In this document: piece by piece, positions 21,000-32,700 of the stretch
How the letters are laid out: the number at the start of each line of letters is the position of its first letter
How positions within the stretch are numbered: the first letter of the stretch is position 1
From: Leptodontidium sp. MPI-SDFR-AT-0119
Taxonomy: Eukaryota > Ascomycota > Leotiomycetes > Helotiales > Leptodontidiaceae
Direction of reading: 5' to 3'
Assembly: GCA_020726505.1 (NCBI GenBank)
Contig: JAHLEZ010000008.1
Span: 2,418,001-2,482,000, forward strand
DNA: 64,000 nt
The notes under the pieces: model-generated
The model's input: only the letters and a program-made list of their open reading frames with translations
Told to the model about the DNA's origin: nothing
Database searches by the model: none
Position numbers and translations under genes: made by a program

Positions 21000-22880
21000 A
21001 TGAAGCTAGCTGCAAGTGCGCACCCCATCACTAAAAGCCCAGTCCACCGTATCTGCATGATAATTGAGATGTCTGCAAGCAACACGATCGGAGATGTTGC
21101 TAGTTACCATTTTCAATATTCCGGAGACAGCCTGCTGCCCGAATCTGGCGAGCCTGTTGAAAGCAATGCACTTATCACCCTAGCTCCGGACCTTCTCGCT
21201 GATGCAGATACAGCAGTTATCGATCCCAGGCTATGCAAATTCTGTCAGGAAATCATGAATCACTGCCCTGAGGGTGGCGGTTACATGAAGAAATTGAGAT
21301 TTCGGCATTACGATACAACTTCTGCATTAGGAGAGTCTGCCAATCATGGTTGCATCTTGTGTATCCATCTCACCCGAAGTGAAAATAGCCAAGTCGGGCC
21401 ACATGACGCGGATGAAGATAAGGATGATCATGAATATTTGCATGAAAGCGATGACGGTGAAGAGGGCCAAGGAGCTGCCATCCTTGAGACTAGGTGGGGC
21501 GCAAAGTCAACAAAAATGCTACGTGGTAGAGAGTTCAATGGTAGCCGCATCGTCCCGAGCATTGCTCGCTTTGGAAAGCCCGTCACCAGTATCCGGATAT
21601 TCCCTACCTTTCTGCCTCGTGGGTTGCAACTCTCTACCAAACTGGTAGGCCGCTGACGCTTGTTGGAACATAGCGACTATTCATACACTATCACCACTTC
21701 CAAAATCCAGCACAAAATCCAGCTTAACTTTGTGCAAGACTTGGTTGGATCAGTGTCTCTCACTCCATGACGGATGTAGGAGCTCGCAAGGCCATCACAT
21801 ACCGACACGACTTTTATACCTCGATGATGGGAATGCAAAACTGCGACTCTCAAGTGAAATGGATACCTGCCCAAGGTACGCAGGTAAATTTTCTTCAACA
21901 CCAATATAGAGGTCAAACTGTTTACTACTAATGCGTGCCTGATGATTTCGAAGAGTATCTCCTGGCACAGCCACTGCCCAAAAGAGCATGTTTATCATCC
22001 CGAACTTTACATTTCACTGAGAGCGAGGTATTTTGGGAGTGCGAGAAGAAGTTCGCCTACGAAACTTTCCCAGATGTGATCCCATCCCAGCTCAAAGACG
22101 GTCTTAATCACCTAGGTATCAGACAAATCAACTCCAGTCAAGGGTGGTCTATGCTAGTAAATGTATACTCAAGTTGCAGCCTGACTCTCTCGAAGGATAA
22201 ACTGGTGACAATCTCAGGGCTAGCTCGGATTGCATAAGAAGTCTAGAAAGACGATTATTTTGCTGGGTTGTGGAGAGAGCACCTTACCTCTCAGCCCCGC
22301 TGGGAAATCGAGGCCGGGACAGGACGGAGAATCACACCATATGTTGTGCCGCCGACATGGTCGTGGGCTTCTATCACTGGAAACATAGAGTTTCCCACTC
22401 TCAAATACCCCGATGAGCAGGATCAAGTAGAGGTTGTTGGTATTCGGATCAACCATACCTCTAGCGACTCTTTCGGCCAGATAACCGCTGCTGTCATCCG
22501 CCTGAAATGCAAATATGTTATACAAGCAAAAGTCAACCTATCGTTTTGAAGACCCCATGAGAAGATTGGAACCCAAGAATACATGGAAATTTCATCGTGT
22601 TTAATATCAAGCTTGATGTAGCGAAAGGTGCAGAAGTAGGCGATGGTGACCTTTTCCTTCTACCTATCTCAGTCAATCGTCGAATACAGGTCTCGGGTCT
22701 TGTGCTGAAAGCCACGATTAATACGAAGGGACATTATCGGAGACTAGGGTCATTCTTTTGCCTGGACTATGGAAAACTAGCTTTGCAAGAGGCTTTGATA
22801 AATACTGATATCCAGATCTCGGTGTTGATCGGGAAACGGATGGATCTGCTCGTTGCGTCATTGAAATCGTGTGACAGGAC
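21000..22880 (+). pseudogene. HET-domain (heterokaryon incompatibility) gene relic
   Basis: Pieces in different frames resemble fungal HET proteins in the right order. They are LCKFCQEIMNHC and HGCILCIHL near the N-terminus (from about 21230), DDFEEYLLAQPLPKRA then SRTLHFTESEVFWECEKKF (about 21945-22065), SKDKLVTISGLARIA (about 22190), DDYFAGLWREHL (22250) and PPTWSWASITGN (22350). A later block has LFLLPIS and NTKGHYRRLG. The HET core with the usual YVWG and SLCI motifs cannot be found between 21660 and 21940, so an internal deletion is likely. The W-QER segment after KRA is also missing. Stops and shifts separate every block. Intact members trigger cell death on allorecognition. Confidence 0.78.
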
Positions 22881-24315
22881 ATTCAAAAAAATGCGTCAAC
22901 AATGGATTTGCAGCTGTATATCCCGCCACCGGTGGAGTGATTTGTCTAGATTCAATCTCTCAGGATTGGTGACCAGCAACCGGGTAACTGGTATCAGCAA
23001 ATGCACGAATAGCAAACATGCTTCGAACCCGCTGGCAGGGCCAGATGCTCACCATCGAGGATCTACCACGAGATATCATCGAAGTCACTATCTCATTTTT
23101 CAATGGAGACTTATGGAGCAACAGACTTTTTTCTCATCAACCTTCCAATTGGGAAAGAGTTTCGTTCCAAAAGCAAGAAATATCAAGATTCTCTTCTATA
23201 CACGACGCAAATGATTCTTGCCCAGGGGAGTCATGTCGAATTCCACGTCTATTGCGGCGGGGATAGATGGGACAAGGACCTTAGATCAAATGAGACTTCG
23301 GTTGCTTCAAGATCTTTCCCACTGTTGTATAAACGTGGGGCTATACCTGGTATTTTCCGTTCCTTTTCAGGAGCCTACTTTACTTGACCTCGCTCACCAA
23401 CCCCTGCCGGTCACAGCAGTTGCGTCCTTTAATATCGCCGAAGTCTTGCAACATTTGGAGATATATGGGAAGGCAATTGGAGTTATTGCTGCATTGCTTC
23501 GATTGCTCGAAAACGAGCTCCGTGATAACTGACTGAATGCGACGAGTGATGACGTTGCAAGAAAGTCGGCAGTAAATAATAGATCCACTCCTCAATCATG
23601 GCGGCGAGAGCCATGATCGTGACAGCAACGGGAACCCTGAGTGGAAGCGACTGACTTAGACAATTTTCAGAGGGGCTTCCACTCACTCGATCGGCGTGGG
23701 GAAATAATTATTATCCTAGGCTATGATTTGCTTTGTCCAGATTGCAGAAGGGCAGCATATTTCAGAAAACAACAAATCTGTGTCAAATTGACGTATATTG
23801 CGCTCTTCATCGGGTCCTTTTCCTTCGCTCCCAGTCTGTTCGCATCGAGCAAGTTGTCGTGCTTGAAACTACCAAACGGGGGGTTGGCGATTCCACTTTT
23901 CTAGTTGATAATCATCCTTGTGGCGTCGTAGTCTTTGCTTGATTTGGCGTGAAGCACGGGAAGCACTGGTTCGTGCCGGCATTGATGGAGTTTCCAGCCC
24001 GATCTGAGTCAGAATTGTCTCCCGCAATATTACTTCTTTCCAAATTTGGATTTTCTTCGGTGTGCCACCAATTTTACCTCGGATTGTGATTGGTGACCTG
24101 CTTTGTTTTTCGACGGCAGTCATCCTCGCTTAGCTGTATGGCGTATTCAGGGGGTTCAGCCGCAAAACGGCGCTGAATAGGGGCGTCCCATGGGATTTCC
24201 TGCAGTTCATATTAATTCTTTACCCCTCGTCATTGATATTTCTGTGCGAATAGATTCCCTTTGTTCCTGTTTTGACATTTTCCTTCTTGTATATCCATTC
24301 AGTCTATTTCTCAAT
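22881..24315. other. Decayed segment with unrecognised ORF fragments
   Basis: Short overlapping ORFs at 23018-23393 (for example YGATDFFLINLPIGKEF and HVEFHVYCGGDRWDKD in one frame) and 23218-23532 (LLDLAHQPLPVTAVASFNIAEV) look protein-like but are broken by frame changes. I cannot name a family. They may be the remains of a second gene next to the HET relic. Confidence 0.35.
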
Positions 24316-25782
24316 ATGCCGCCAGTCATTCGAATGCGTATTCCTTATTGGGATAAAATGTACAATAGCTCGCTCGAACCCCCTATTTATGGCGAATACC
24401 TCACCCTTCTTCGACTTCGGAAATTAGGGGTATTTCTCCTCCCCAGCTTCATCACACAAAACAGTGGAACATCACCCGACGGCGAAAAGACACAGGTGGC
24501 GAAGAAGCGAGACACCGACTATCTGGATGGTCTCAGAGGCGTGGCTGCGTTCATTGTCGTCACTCAGCATTTCATTAATCGACCGTACCCATCATTTCAG
24601 TATGGCTTCGCCTCCGCAGATGAGCATTGGCATTTTCTTCAACTGCCATATCTGCGGCTGATATACTCTGGAGGGGTAATGGTCGCGGTATTCTTCGTCA
24701 TTTCCGGATTCGCACTCTCGTCGAAAGGAATACAGCTCATAAGAAGCCAATCGCCATCTGTGTTCAGAGCTCTTGCTTCAACGACATTTCGACGCTCGGT
24801 TCGATTGTGGTTGCCCAGTCTCACAGTATCTTTCTTTGCCTTTATTCTTCAAAGGATGGGCATTCTAGTCGACCACCCACAGCATCGTGCCAACACTTCC
24901 TGGAGCACGGAGATCGAGAGCTATATTGGCTACGTAAAGGATTTGGTTGATGTGTATACGTGGAAGCAGTCCAAGGGATTTTACAATCCACATCTGTGGA
25001 CGATCCCTGTAGAGTTTCGCTGCTCGATGATTATTTTCCTGTGTTTGCTGGGGCTCTCGAGGACCAGGACGATGGTGAGAATCGCAGTAGAAGTGTTGAT
25101 CATTGTTCATGCCTCATGGAACGACCGATGGGATGTCATGTGTTTTGTTGGTGGGCTCATCATCGCGGAGCAACACTACGCTCGAAAAGCAAAAGCAGCA
25201 TTGATGTCTATCCCATTGGGAGACACGGACCAAACTTCCAGCCTTGAGCATCCAGGCCAATCCAGATCGAAAAAGATGTTCTATTTCGCAACATTGGCAA
25301 TGGGCATGTTCATAGGCAGTTACCCATACCACGGAGGTTGCGATACGCCAGGTTTCCAATGGTTCTGCAAAGTCGACAGACATCAGCCCTCGAGGAGCAA
25401 TTGGCGGTACACATCCGCCTACGGAGCCTTCCTAACCGTGATCTCGATTTCGAATCTCCCTTCTACGCAAACCGTTTTCACGACTCCTCTCGCATCCTAT
25501 TTGGGGAAGATCTCCTACGCTTTCTATCTCACGCACGGCCTTGTCATGCGGGTTGTGGTTAAACCAGTCATGATCAAGCTGTTGGCTGCGACTGTTAAAG
25601 GCCCTGAGATATGGTACCATGGCGCGGTGGCTCTGAGTGGTGTTTTGTTGTTGACGGTGGCGATTCCAATTGCGGATTTGGTGTGGAGAGCGATTGATAT
25701 TCCGAGTGTAGAGTTGGCGAAATGGTTGGAAAACAAGTGCGCGTATGAGGAGAAACCAATTTTAGAGAAGGGCTATGATTGA
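24316..25782 (+). CDS. Acyltransferase-3 family multi-pass membrane protein
   Basis: 488 aa from ATG 24316 (the frame is open to an earlier ATG at 24190, giving 530 aa, but those residues look less conserved). The family signature DTDYLDGLRGVAAFIVVTQHF contains the catalytic-type His after helix 1. GVMVAVFFVISGFALS follows, then TTFRRSVRLWLPS with the conserved RR--RL. HLWTIPVEFR and the late motif YLGKISYAFYLTHGLV complete the pattern. About ten hydrophobic segments are visible. Members transfer acyl groups to sugars, lipids or secondary metabolites in a membrane; the substrate is unknown here. No intron is needed. Confidence 0.9.
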   Translation: MPPVIRMRIPYWDKMYNSSLEPPIYGEYLTLLRLRKLGVFLLPSFITQNSGTSPDGEKTQVAKKRDTDYLDGLRGVAAFIVVTQHFINRPYPSFQYGFASADEHWHFLQLPYLRLIYSGGVMVAVFFVISGFALSSKGIQLIRSQSPSVFRALASTTFRRSVRLWLPSLTVSFFAFILQRMGILVDHPQHRANTSWSTEIESYIGYVKDLVDVYTWKQSKGFYNPHLWTIPVEFRCSMIIFLCLLGLSRTRTMVRIAVEVLIIVHASWNDRWDVMCFVGGLIIAEQHYARKAKAALMSIPLGDTDQTSSLEHPGQSRSKKMFYFATLAMGMFIGSYPYHGGCDTPGFQWFCKVDRHQPSRSNWRYTSAYGAFLTVISISNLPSTQTVFTTPLASYLGKISYAFYLTHGLVMRVVVKPVMIKLLAATVKGPEIWYHGAVALSGVLLLTVAIPIADLVWRAIDIPSVELAKWLENKCAYEEKPILEKGYD

Positions 25783-26705
25783 ATTATGGGTTTAAAATAG
25801 ACATTAGACGGGAGTACAAATCCTTGGTATTTTTGTTCTTGGGTGCATTTCATTGCCGGGTGTGTACAAACAGACTGAACCATATTTCTTGACAATGTGT
25901 GAAACGCGTGAAAAGATATGAGCACGTGTTTCCATTTCTACCGAGTGTCTATGGTGCCTTCTTGTGCTTTTGGTCGATATAGTACTCGAGATCTCTTGTT
26001 GATCGACGATCAGAGCTAGAAGCGAAGCTAGATTTACAAACAAACTACCACCTGAGCTGGGCAGGGAATGGATTCGAATAAGAATGCAATTGAAGTCTTG
26101 ACTATTTCACGAAGAAATAGATAGAGCACATTAACAATAATGATATTAATATCCTACCTGGACTCCGCATGCACGTACACTACCGGTAATCCTCCCCATG
26201 CGTACCCAGGCCATCCCATTCATCCAAGCGAGGAAACCCCAAGAAGGGAAACAAACCCGGCAAGGAAGTCCCAGCCGCAAAACACGACTGACTACCCGAG
26301 ATAGCTTTTGTTGCACATCGTAATCCGAAGGTCAAAGCAAAGAACAAGAACGAAAGGTGTTTATTGGTAGGTAGGTAAGGATCAAACAAGGATCTTGGAT
26401 TCTTAGTCTTGTATTGTTGACTTGCTGAAAGCTGGCTGGTACAAGGACTTGCGGGCTGGAACGATGGAGGAGTTAACTGCAAGGATGGTGGCTCTTATTT
26501 CATGAGAGGAATAGATGGCAAGACGATTATAGTAAACAACAAACCCCCCAGTGCTATCACATGTCATCAACCGTTTTGGTATCGGAAATATCAGTCGTCT
26601 TGAAAGAGATGGGCTAGGTAGAAAGGGTATTGATTATGTGTATTACGGCTCTAAGCCTGAGATTCATATGTTACATATTCGGTCTGTTCGCTGCGGCCAC
26701 GGACA
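25783..26705. other. Convergent intergenic region
   Basis: 3' flanks of the acyltransferase gene and vps18. I see no gene in about 0.9 kb. Confidence 0.6.
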
Positions 26706-29700
26706 TCACAGAGCCCACTCATTCCTATCATCTGTATCGAGCACGAACGGCTCATCAATGCGTTTTATCGCAAAATCGCTGCAGAGAATACTATTTTCAC
26801 AGACGCAAGTCAGCAAATACCCTCAAAATCCTCTTGACTGGATCAAGAAAGTCGAATGCACAGGGTGAGGGAAGGAAATGGAACTTACCAAGCACTAGCC
26901 ACCAACCCGTCCAACTCCGCAATACACCTATCCCTCTTCGCGCCGGTCACCATCCCCTTACTGATCAGGCCCTGCAACTCCCTTATCCGTTTTCCTTTCC
27001 CCAATCCAGCTTGCTCCATGACCTTTCTCCCCAAGCAGTCACTGTGGAATGCGTGCTGGCAAGGAAAGACGAAGAATTGCCGACTGAGAAGCGGCAAGCC
27101 ACAGTCATAACACTTCTCACCCGGCTCGACAATAGCGTATCGGTGATCCAGAGCCGCGATATCAATCTTGATATTCGTAGCCGTCTGGGAAGATTCATCC
27201 ATCTCCTTTTTCAAACCATCGATGTTGCGACTGTAGTCTTCCAGAGCAGCGCAGATTTCCTCTTTGAAGTCATCAATGACGACAAAGTCTGGAAAGAATG
27301 GGATAAGATCTTCGATTTTGAGTAAGTCGCAGCGTTTTAGGAATTCGATGGCGGTTTTGATGCCGTTCGATTGCGAAATTACTTTTTTAGCTACTGCGAG
27401 CCAGAGTTTCTTCCGGAGAGCGGGGTTCGATACAGGTCGGTCGGCGACTAGTGATGCGAGGTCGATTTCGGAGTGTGCGAGAGCGAGCTCGACGGCTTGG
27501 AGATACTGGCCCATTGTGCTGTAGATGTGAACGCACGACTGAACGCGCGAATGTTCGATGCAAAGACGAAGTGCGAAGTCGGAGTCAAAGCTTGGTTCGT
27601 CGCCTTGAGATTCCAGGTATGAGAGCAGAGCTGATTCGTCTTTCGAGGGGTGAGATGCATATATAGAAATGAGTGTGTTGTGAACAGCTGCATCAGTTGA
27701 GTTAAGTTGGTTGATGACATGGAGCAAGTATCGTACGGCTTGATTTTGGGACAATGGTCCCTGGAAGTTTCGGTCGTAGTTGAGTAGTGCTGGAATGAGA
27801 TTCCGAGTCTTCAGGTCCGAGTGTCGCATCAGGATGTCTACAAGATCTACAGCGACATGAGTGATCAATCCACTGCTGTATCGGTAGAAGATCTCTGGCT
27901 CTGTCTGCTTCTTCAGAACGTCCAGAACTTCCATCCACCGCTCTCTCTGCATCCAGTACCCGAGGACGTAGTTGTAGTCATTCACGGCGCTGGCAAAGTA
28001 GAGCAATTCGTCTTCTCTGCCATGACTGCTAATGATATCATAAGTAGTTTTCCGGTCCAGATCCGACTTGTATTTTTTCACGAAGTCTTGAAATTCCGTT
28101 CTAATGGTGTCAAGTTGATCCTTGGTTTGGGCAGGATTGAGGGTCTCTGATAATTCAGCCTTGGTGATAATCGTATCGTCAAGCGAATTGAGCTTGGACA
28201 TGTAAATCTCCACCAGCCAACTGGCAATCATGATCCGTTGCATGATGGCTGATTTCTTGTATGTTGTGATTTTTGTGAGGAGATACTTCCGTAAAGCATC
28301 TTGCTGATCATTGTCAACGAATATCAGCGCCACTTGCTCAAAAGGTTTGCTGCTCTTCCCATATACCCCAGCGGCCTCGATAAACGAGCCTTTGCTGACA
28401 AGATAATCTCCCGAAGCAGTAGCCACTGCGTCTTTTTGAGTTGGCCCTCGGGCATATCTCAATGCCGCATCGAAGTGCTCCGTCTTCAACATGACTTTCC
28501 AGACGTCCCTATCCTCATCTGTGACAACAATCTCATAAATTTCCTGCGTCGTGAAAAGCCAGAACGTATTCTTCTGTTGATCCGCAAAGAGTCCAAGAGC
28601 CTGCTGTCCTGGATCCAGAACCACCTGGTCAAATACAACCTCATCATTAAGTCGATTTATAGCAATCACGCGGCCACCTACAAGGTGCACAATATGCCAC
28701 TGGGTCAACGCAATGGAATCAATGGCATCTTGCACAGGTTTCTTGCGGCCACTAGCAGACTCAGCTGCCGGAAGTTGTGACCTAGGCAGCAGTTTTGACT
28801 CCGCAAAGACCTTGTTGCCTAGCTCAGTCGTAGCCGGGGAAGTGAGCAATCGACCATAGAAAGTTCCCTGAGACGAAAGCCATGCAAAAATCCTGTCAGG
28901 AGCCAGACTCTCCAACGAGTTGGCATCTGGGGCATCAGGAGAAACAACCAGAGACGAAGGAGTTGTTGTAGAAATTCTCGCGATCTCATGCACAGTTGGC
29001 TGTTCTGTATCGAACAGCTTGGTGAAGATAGACGCTCCACCTTCATGACTCGCCCGCCCAATCTTGCCAACCAGGTGTATGAGTCTGCTATGTGTAGCAA
29101 TCAGAACCCTTCGAACATCCGCCTTTCGTGCATCCGTTACACCATCGACCCAGAGACCGGTAATTGGGCCATCTGGGTATTTCAACAACGTCTTCAAGTA
29201 CTTGTCCTCCTTCCTGTAAAACTCCGTAGATGTCTCGATGTATGCCTCGTAGATATTCCCGTCTGCGGCTCCAATGAGGATCTCTCTCGTTGAAGTGGTT
29301 GGCAACGCTGGATTCCACGCTATAGTCTCGATTGAAACCCCCCGAAGTCGAGATAGCGGCCTAGGTTGTCGAGATTGGGTATGGAGGTAATAGTTCTCTC
29401 CCAACGCCGTACATATGATCAAATGGGAAGCAGTGGGGTCGAGGAACATGCGCCGTATCACACCAACCTCGGAGGTCTTCTTAGGCAAATCGATATCTAC
29501 GCATCATCAGCTCCCCTCTCGCAGATCCAGAAGAGTGAATAAATCATACCATCGATATCTGCCGGATTATCCAAATCTATGCGCAAGATCCTGCCATTCG
29601 AAAGCGCCAGCACCAGGACGTTGTTTGCGACTTGCGCGGCCACGAAGTCGGAGGCTATGGAGAATTGGAGCTGCACCCGCTCGACATTGAAGATGGGCAG

Positions 29701-29766
29701 CGCATTCTCGTTCAGGTCTTGCAGGTTTCGCGCGGCTACGTAGCCGTTCGAGGGGTCGAGAGCCAT
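26706..29766 (-). CDS. vps18: Vacuolar protein sorting protein Vps18 (Pep3)
   Basis: Core subunit of the HOPS/CORVET tethering complexes at late endosome and vacuole. Three exons: 29766-29550, 29496-26889 and 26790-26706; 969 aa. Intron 1 (53 nt) joins NPADID to DIDLPKKTSEVGVIRRMF. Intron 2 (98 nt, GTAAGT...TAG) joins GLVASA to CILCSDFAIKRIDEPF, ending DRNEWAL. The Pep3/Vps18 beta-propeller occupies the N-terminal 400 residues, followed by an alpha-solenoid with clathrin-type repeats. A C-terminal RING-H2 starts at CYDCGLPLLSRQFFVFPCQHAFHSDC (about 867). Its last Cys pair (CILC) lies in exon 3, so the full finger needs the second splice. Unspliced, the frame stops right at the donor (TGG TAA). 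Confidence 0.95.
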
Positions 29767-32700
29767 CCGTTATGGTGAGTGAAGCTACCTCATGGTCCTT
29801 GGGGGAGCTCGAGGCTGCGATGGTCCAAGGCTGGATGTCATAGCTTGTTCGGCAGCAAATTGAAGCCACTTGCGCAAGTCACGTGGGGAGAGATATCACG
29901 AATTCCTGTTTTAGGGGAATTTGCAAGGGAGCTACGCAATTGGATTTCAGATCCTTTAATTTGGAGGATGACGGTCCCCTTCTTAAGTTTACTGTTCTTA
30001 CAAGGGTACTGAATATCTGTAGTTCATTTGGTCCTCTCTTTATTTATATTCGCTTAAATCCAAGATACATAGGCAGCCACCTACCTTGAAAACCCCACCA
30101 AGATAAGTACGAACCCTTTCCTACATTGGGACTTGAGAACCTGTTTGAATCAAGAAAATCCTAAAATAACAATCCAATGCATACAGCAGAAGTATCGTTT
30201 CAGCTATCATCGATGTTGGTTTGTGTGGTCGCGACCTTCTACTCCGCCTACCACCAAAACGGGCGACTTCCAACACCAACTTAAGTATGCCTTGCTCTCG
30301 CAACGAAGAACTCGTACTTACATACATCGATAGGATAGGAAGTTGTGATCTCGTACCTGCCCGGTAACCAGGTAGCGCTCTCAAGCCATAGAACTGCATG
30401 TTGGCAATACCACCTGATCAAGTCCAGACTGTACAACGGAGACTATGTTACGCAGCCCAACCAGCTCAAGGATGCCTGAGACCCAACCCTCGATATTCGC
30501 GCTATGTGGCATACAAATCAGTTGTTCTTGTCAATATTAAAGAAAGAAGAGGTGCATGCCCAATATTGTTGGGTAGAAAGAGCCCATCGGCGACAGCGAG
30601 CCCAACGAGCTGCTCTAGAAACACGTATAAAGTGTAAGTGGCAATGTATCCCATGATCAGGCGAGAACAAAACACCATAAGGACAAGGAGTAGAACCTCG
30701 CTAGATCTGTTGAGCAAGAAACGAAGAAAGTTTGAAGACGTCTCGTTTGGAAGGTAAAGTCAAATGAATGCAGTACAAAACAGTATCAAAAATCATGCGG
30801 TACACTCGCACATTCGTATAAAGATGCACTGGCGGTCCTCGTTAATTGTGAAGAACAAAACCCCGAACCCCGAATCCAAGAGCTTGGAAAAGTATATACA
30901 CTAGGGTACAAGGAGGAGAAAATACCGAATTGAAGCATAGTCAACGACGGTTCCTCATCAAGTTGAAGCTTAGGGTCTGTCCGTCAAGGCGTCATCAAGT
31001 TTAGAGTCCAGAGTCCAAACCCCAGAGCCGTCACACAGTGCGTACGGTATAGTTTTGACACAACTTTCAAACCCGATGAAAAGCTTGGTCTAGAGCCCAC
31101 TCGGAGTAACTCGAGCGTCCGGAGAAATTTTTGTTGCATGTGCTCAAAGAGTGCGTGTGTGTAATACTCGTTCCGGAATCAACATGAGCAAACTTTCCAC
31201 CCTCTCAAACATTGTGTGGTTTGACCCCTCCGAAATGCTTATTCCTAACTCTCGTACAACGCCAACGTCAAATGGGGAAAGCCAATTGCTACTGGACAGA
31301 TAAGTAGAGATTTAAGGAGGAGGGACTTTCGTAGTTGAACTCTTTCTTGAAAGGAAAGTTAAAGTGCAAGGTTTTTCGCCCCTTCTGTTGCGCTGATAGG
31401 GTTCAGCTCAGACTTACTAGGCTTGCCAGTAAGAACTCTATCCAGACATAAACTTTCACGTGATTGACGGTTGGGAGTCCGTGAATGGTTTCTCGCGTTT
31501 TGGGGGCGAAGAGAGTTCGCTGCTGAAGGGACACAGAATGGAGCGTCTTGATAAACAAGCACTTGCGTGAGCCAATGAGTAAACAATCCATTCAACGCGG
31601 TGAACCTATTTTTGGAAAGATATGTTATTACATGCTGTGAAACACTATATGGATATCGACACTCGCTCGCCATCCTGCCTCAATCTCGGGAAGCAGCGCG
31701 TGAGATTTCATGCATAGGATTTACGATACGATACGATGACACGGCACGGTAGGGCCACGGCACTGCAGCAGAAATTGCCGAAGGAACATCTTTCTGCAGC
31801 CACGCCGTCGGAGGACATATCTTACAACCCCAACGAGATCGATCGCATGTTGATGAATGCATTCGCAAGATTATGGAATGACGAAACAATGACATGTGAA
31901 TGGAGTGGAGCTTCCTAAATCGATATCGATATCGTACGGAGGTATGAGCAAGCTCGGATGGGGATTCCAGCTTAGACCCTCTCCTTCCAGCAAGGTTTTC
32001 TCCAGACTCTTTGGCTATTTTCACTTCGGTTCCTGCATCCCAAAGGGTGAGGAAAACTCTCTCCTCTTTCCTTTTTGCGTCTCACCGCTGTGCTGTGCGT
32101 CTCACGCAGACGAGCGGAGCGGAGTCTGTGGAAGAAAGATGCTTTCTTCTCCAGGCTGGGCGAGCGGATCCGCGACTTTGAGGCTGGAAGAGCTGGAGCG
32201 GGGATATCCCGAATAGAGTTGCTTGGAAAAGTGGAAAAACTTGCTCCTGGTGTCCTTCGTTTCGTTTCACCAGTTGTGAGTAAAAGTTTTGTTGACCGCT
32301 CTTGTATCCGTGCCCACCGGTGCTCTGGAAACAATCTCGATGGATGCCGTGATCAAGTTGCGTGGCTTTGTTTCCCGCGCGAGGAAGTTGACGTATGTCT
32401 TGGTTTGAGGATCCTTTTGGGGCTGTTCGAGTTGACATCGAAGCTGTTGGAGTTATTTCGAGATGCTAAATCACTTGGCTTGGCCCCCACCCTGATTCTC
32501 GACTCCTGCGCTAGATTCTGGGCCAAGCGATTGACTTACAGCTCGGCGAGACAGATCGTCCTGATCGAGAGGTAAAAACAAGCGTTAAAGCGACCTGTAA
32601 TCTCCAGGAAACGGATTTAGAAGTTTTAGAGACTTGCTGACACGCCCATCATAATCATAATAATAACCCGATGCAGTTCTGACAAGCAACAAGCACCAGG

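Noticed and set aside
26885..26891. TAA at the end of the large vps18 ORF as the gene end
   Set aside because: The stop overlaps a GTAAGT donor and a downstream exon supplies the missing RING cysteines.
30502..30717. Hydrophobic minus-strand ORF of 71 codons
   Set aside because: Only composition suggests a membrane segment; no motif or exon partner was found.
32075..32575. 166-codon ORF in the gene-free interval
   Set aside because: No domain, no family likeness and overlapping ORFs of similar size on the other strand.
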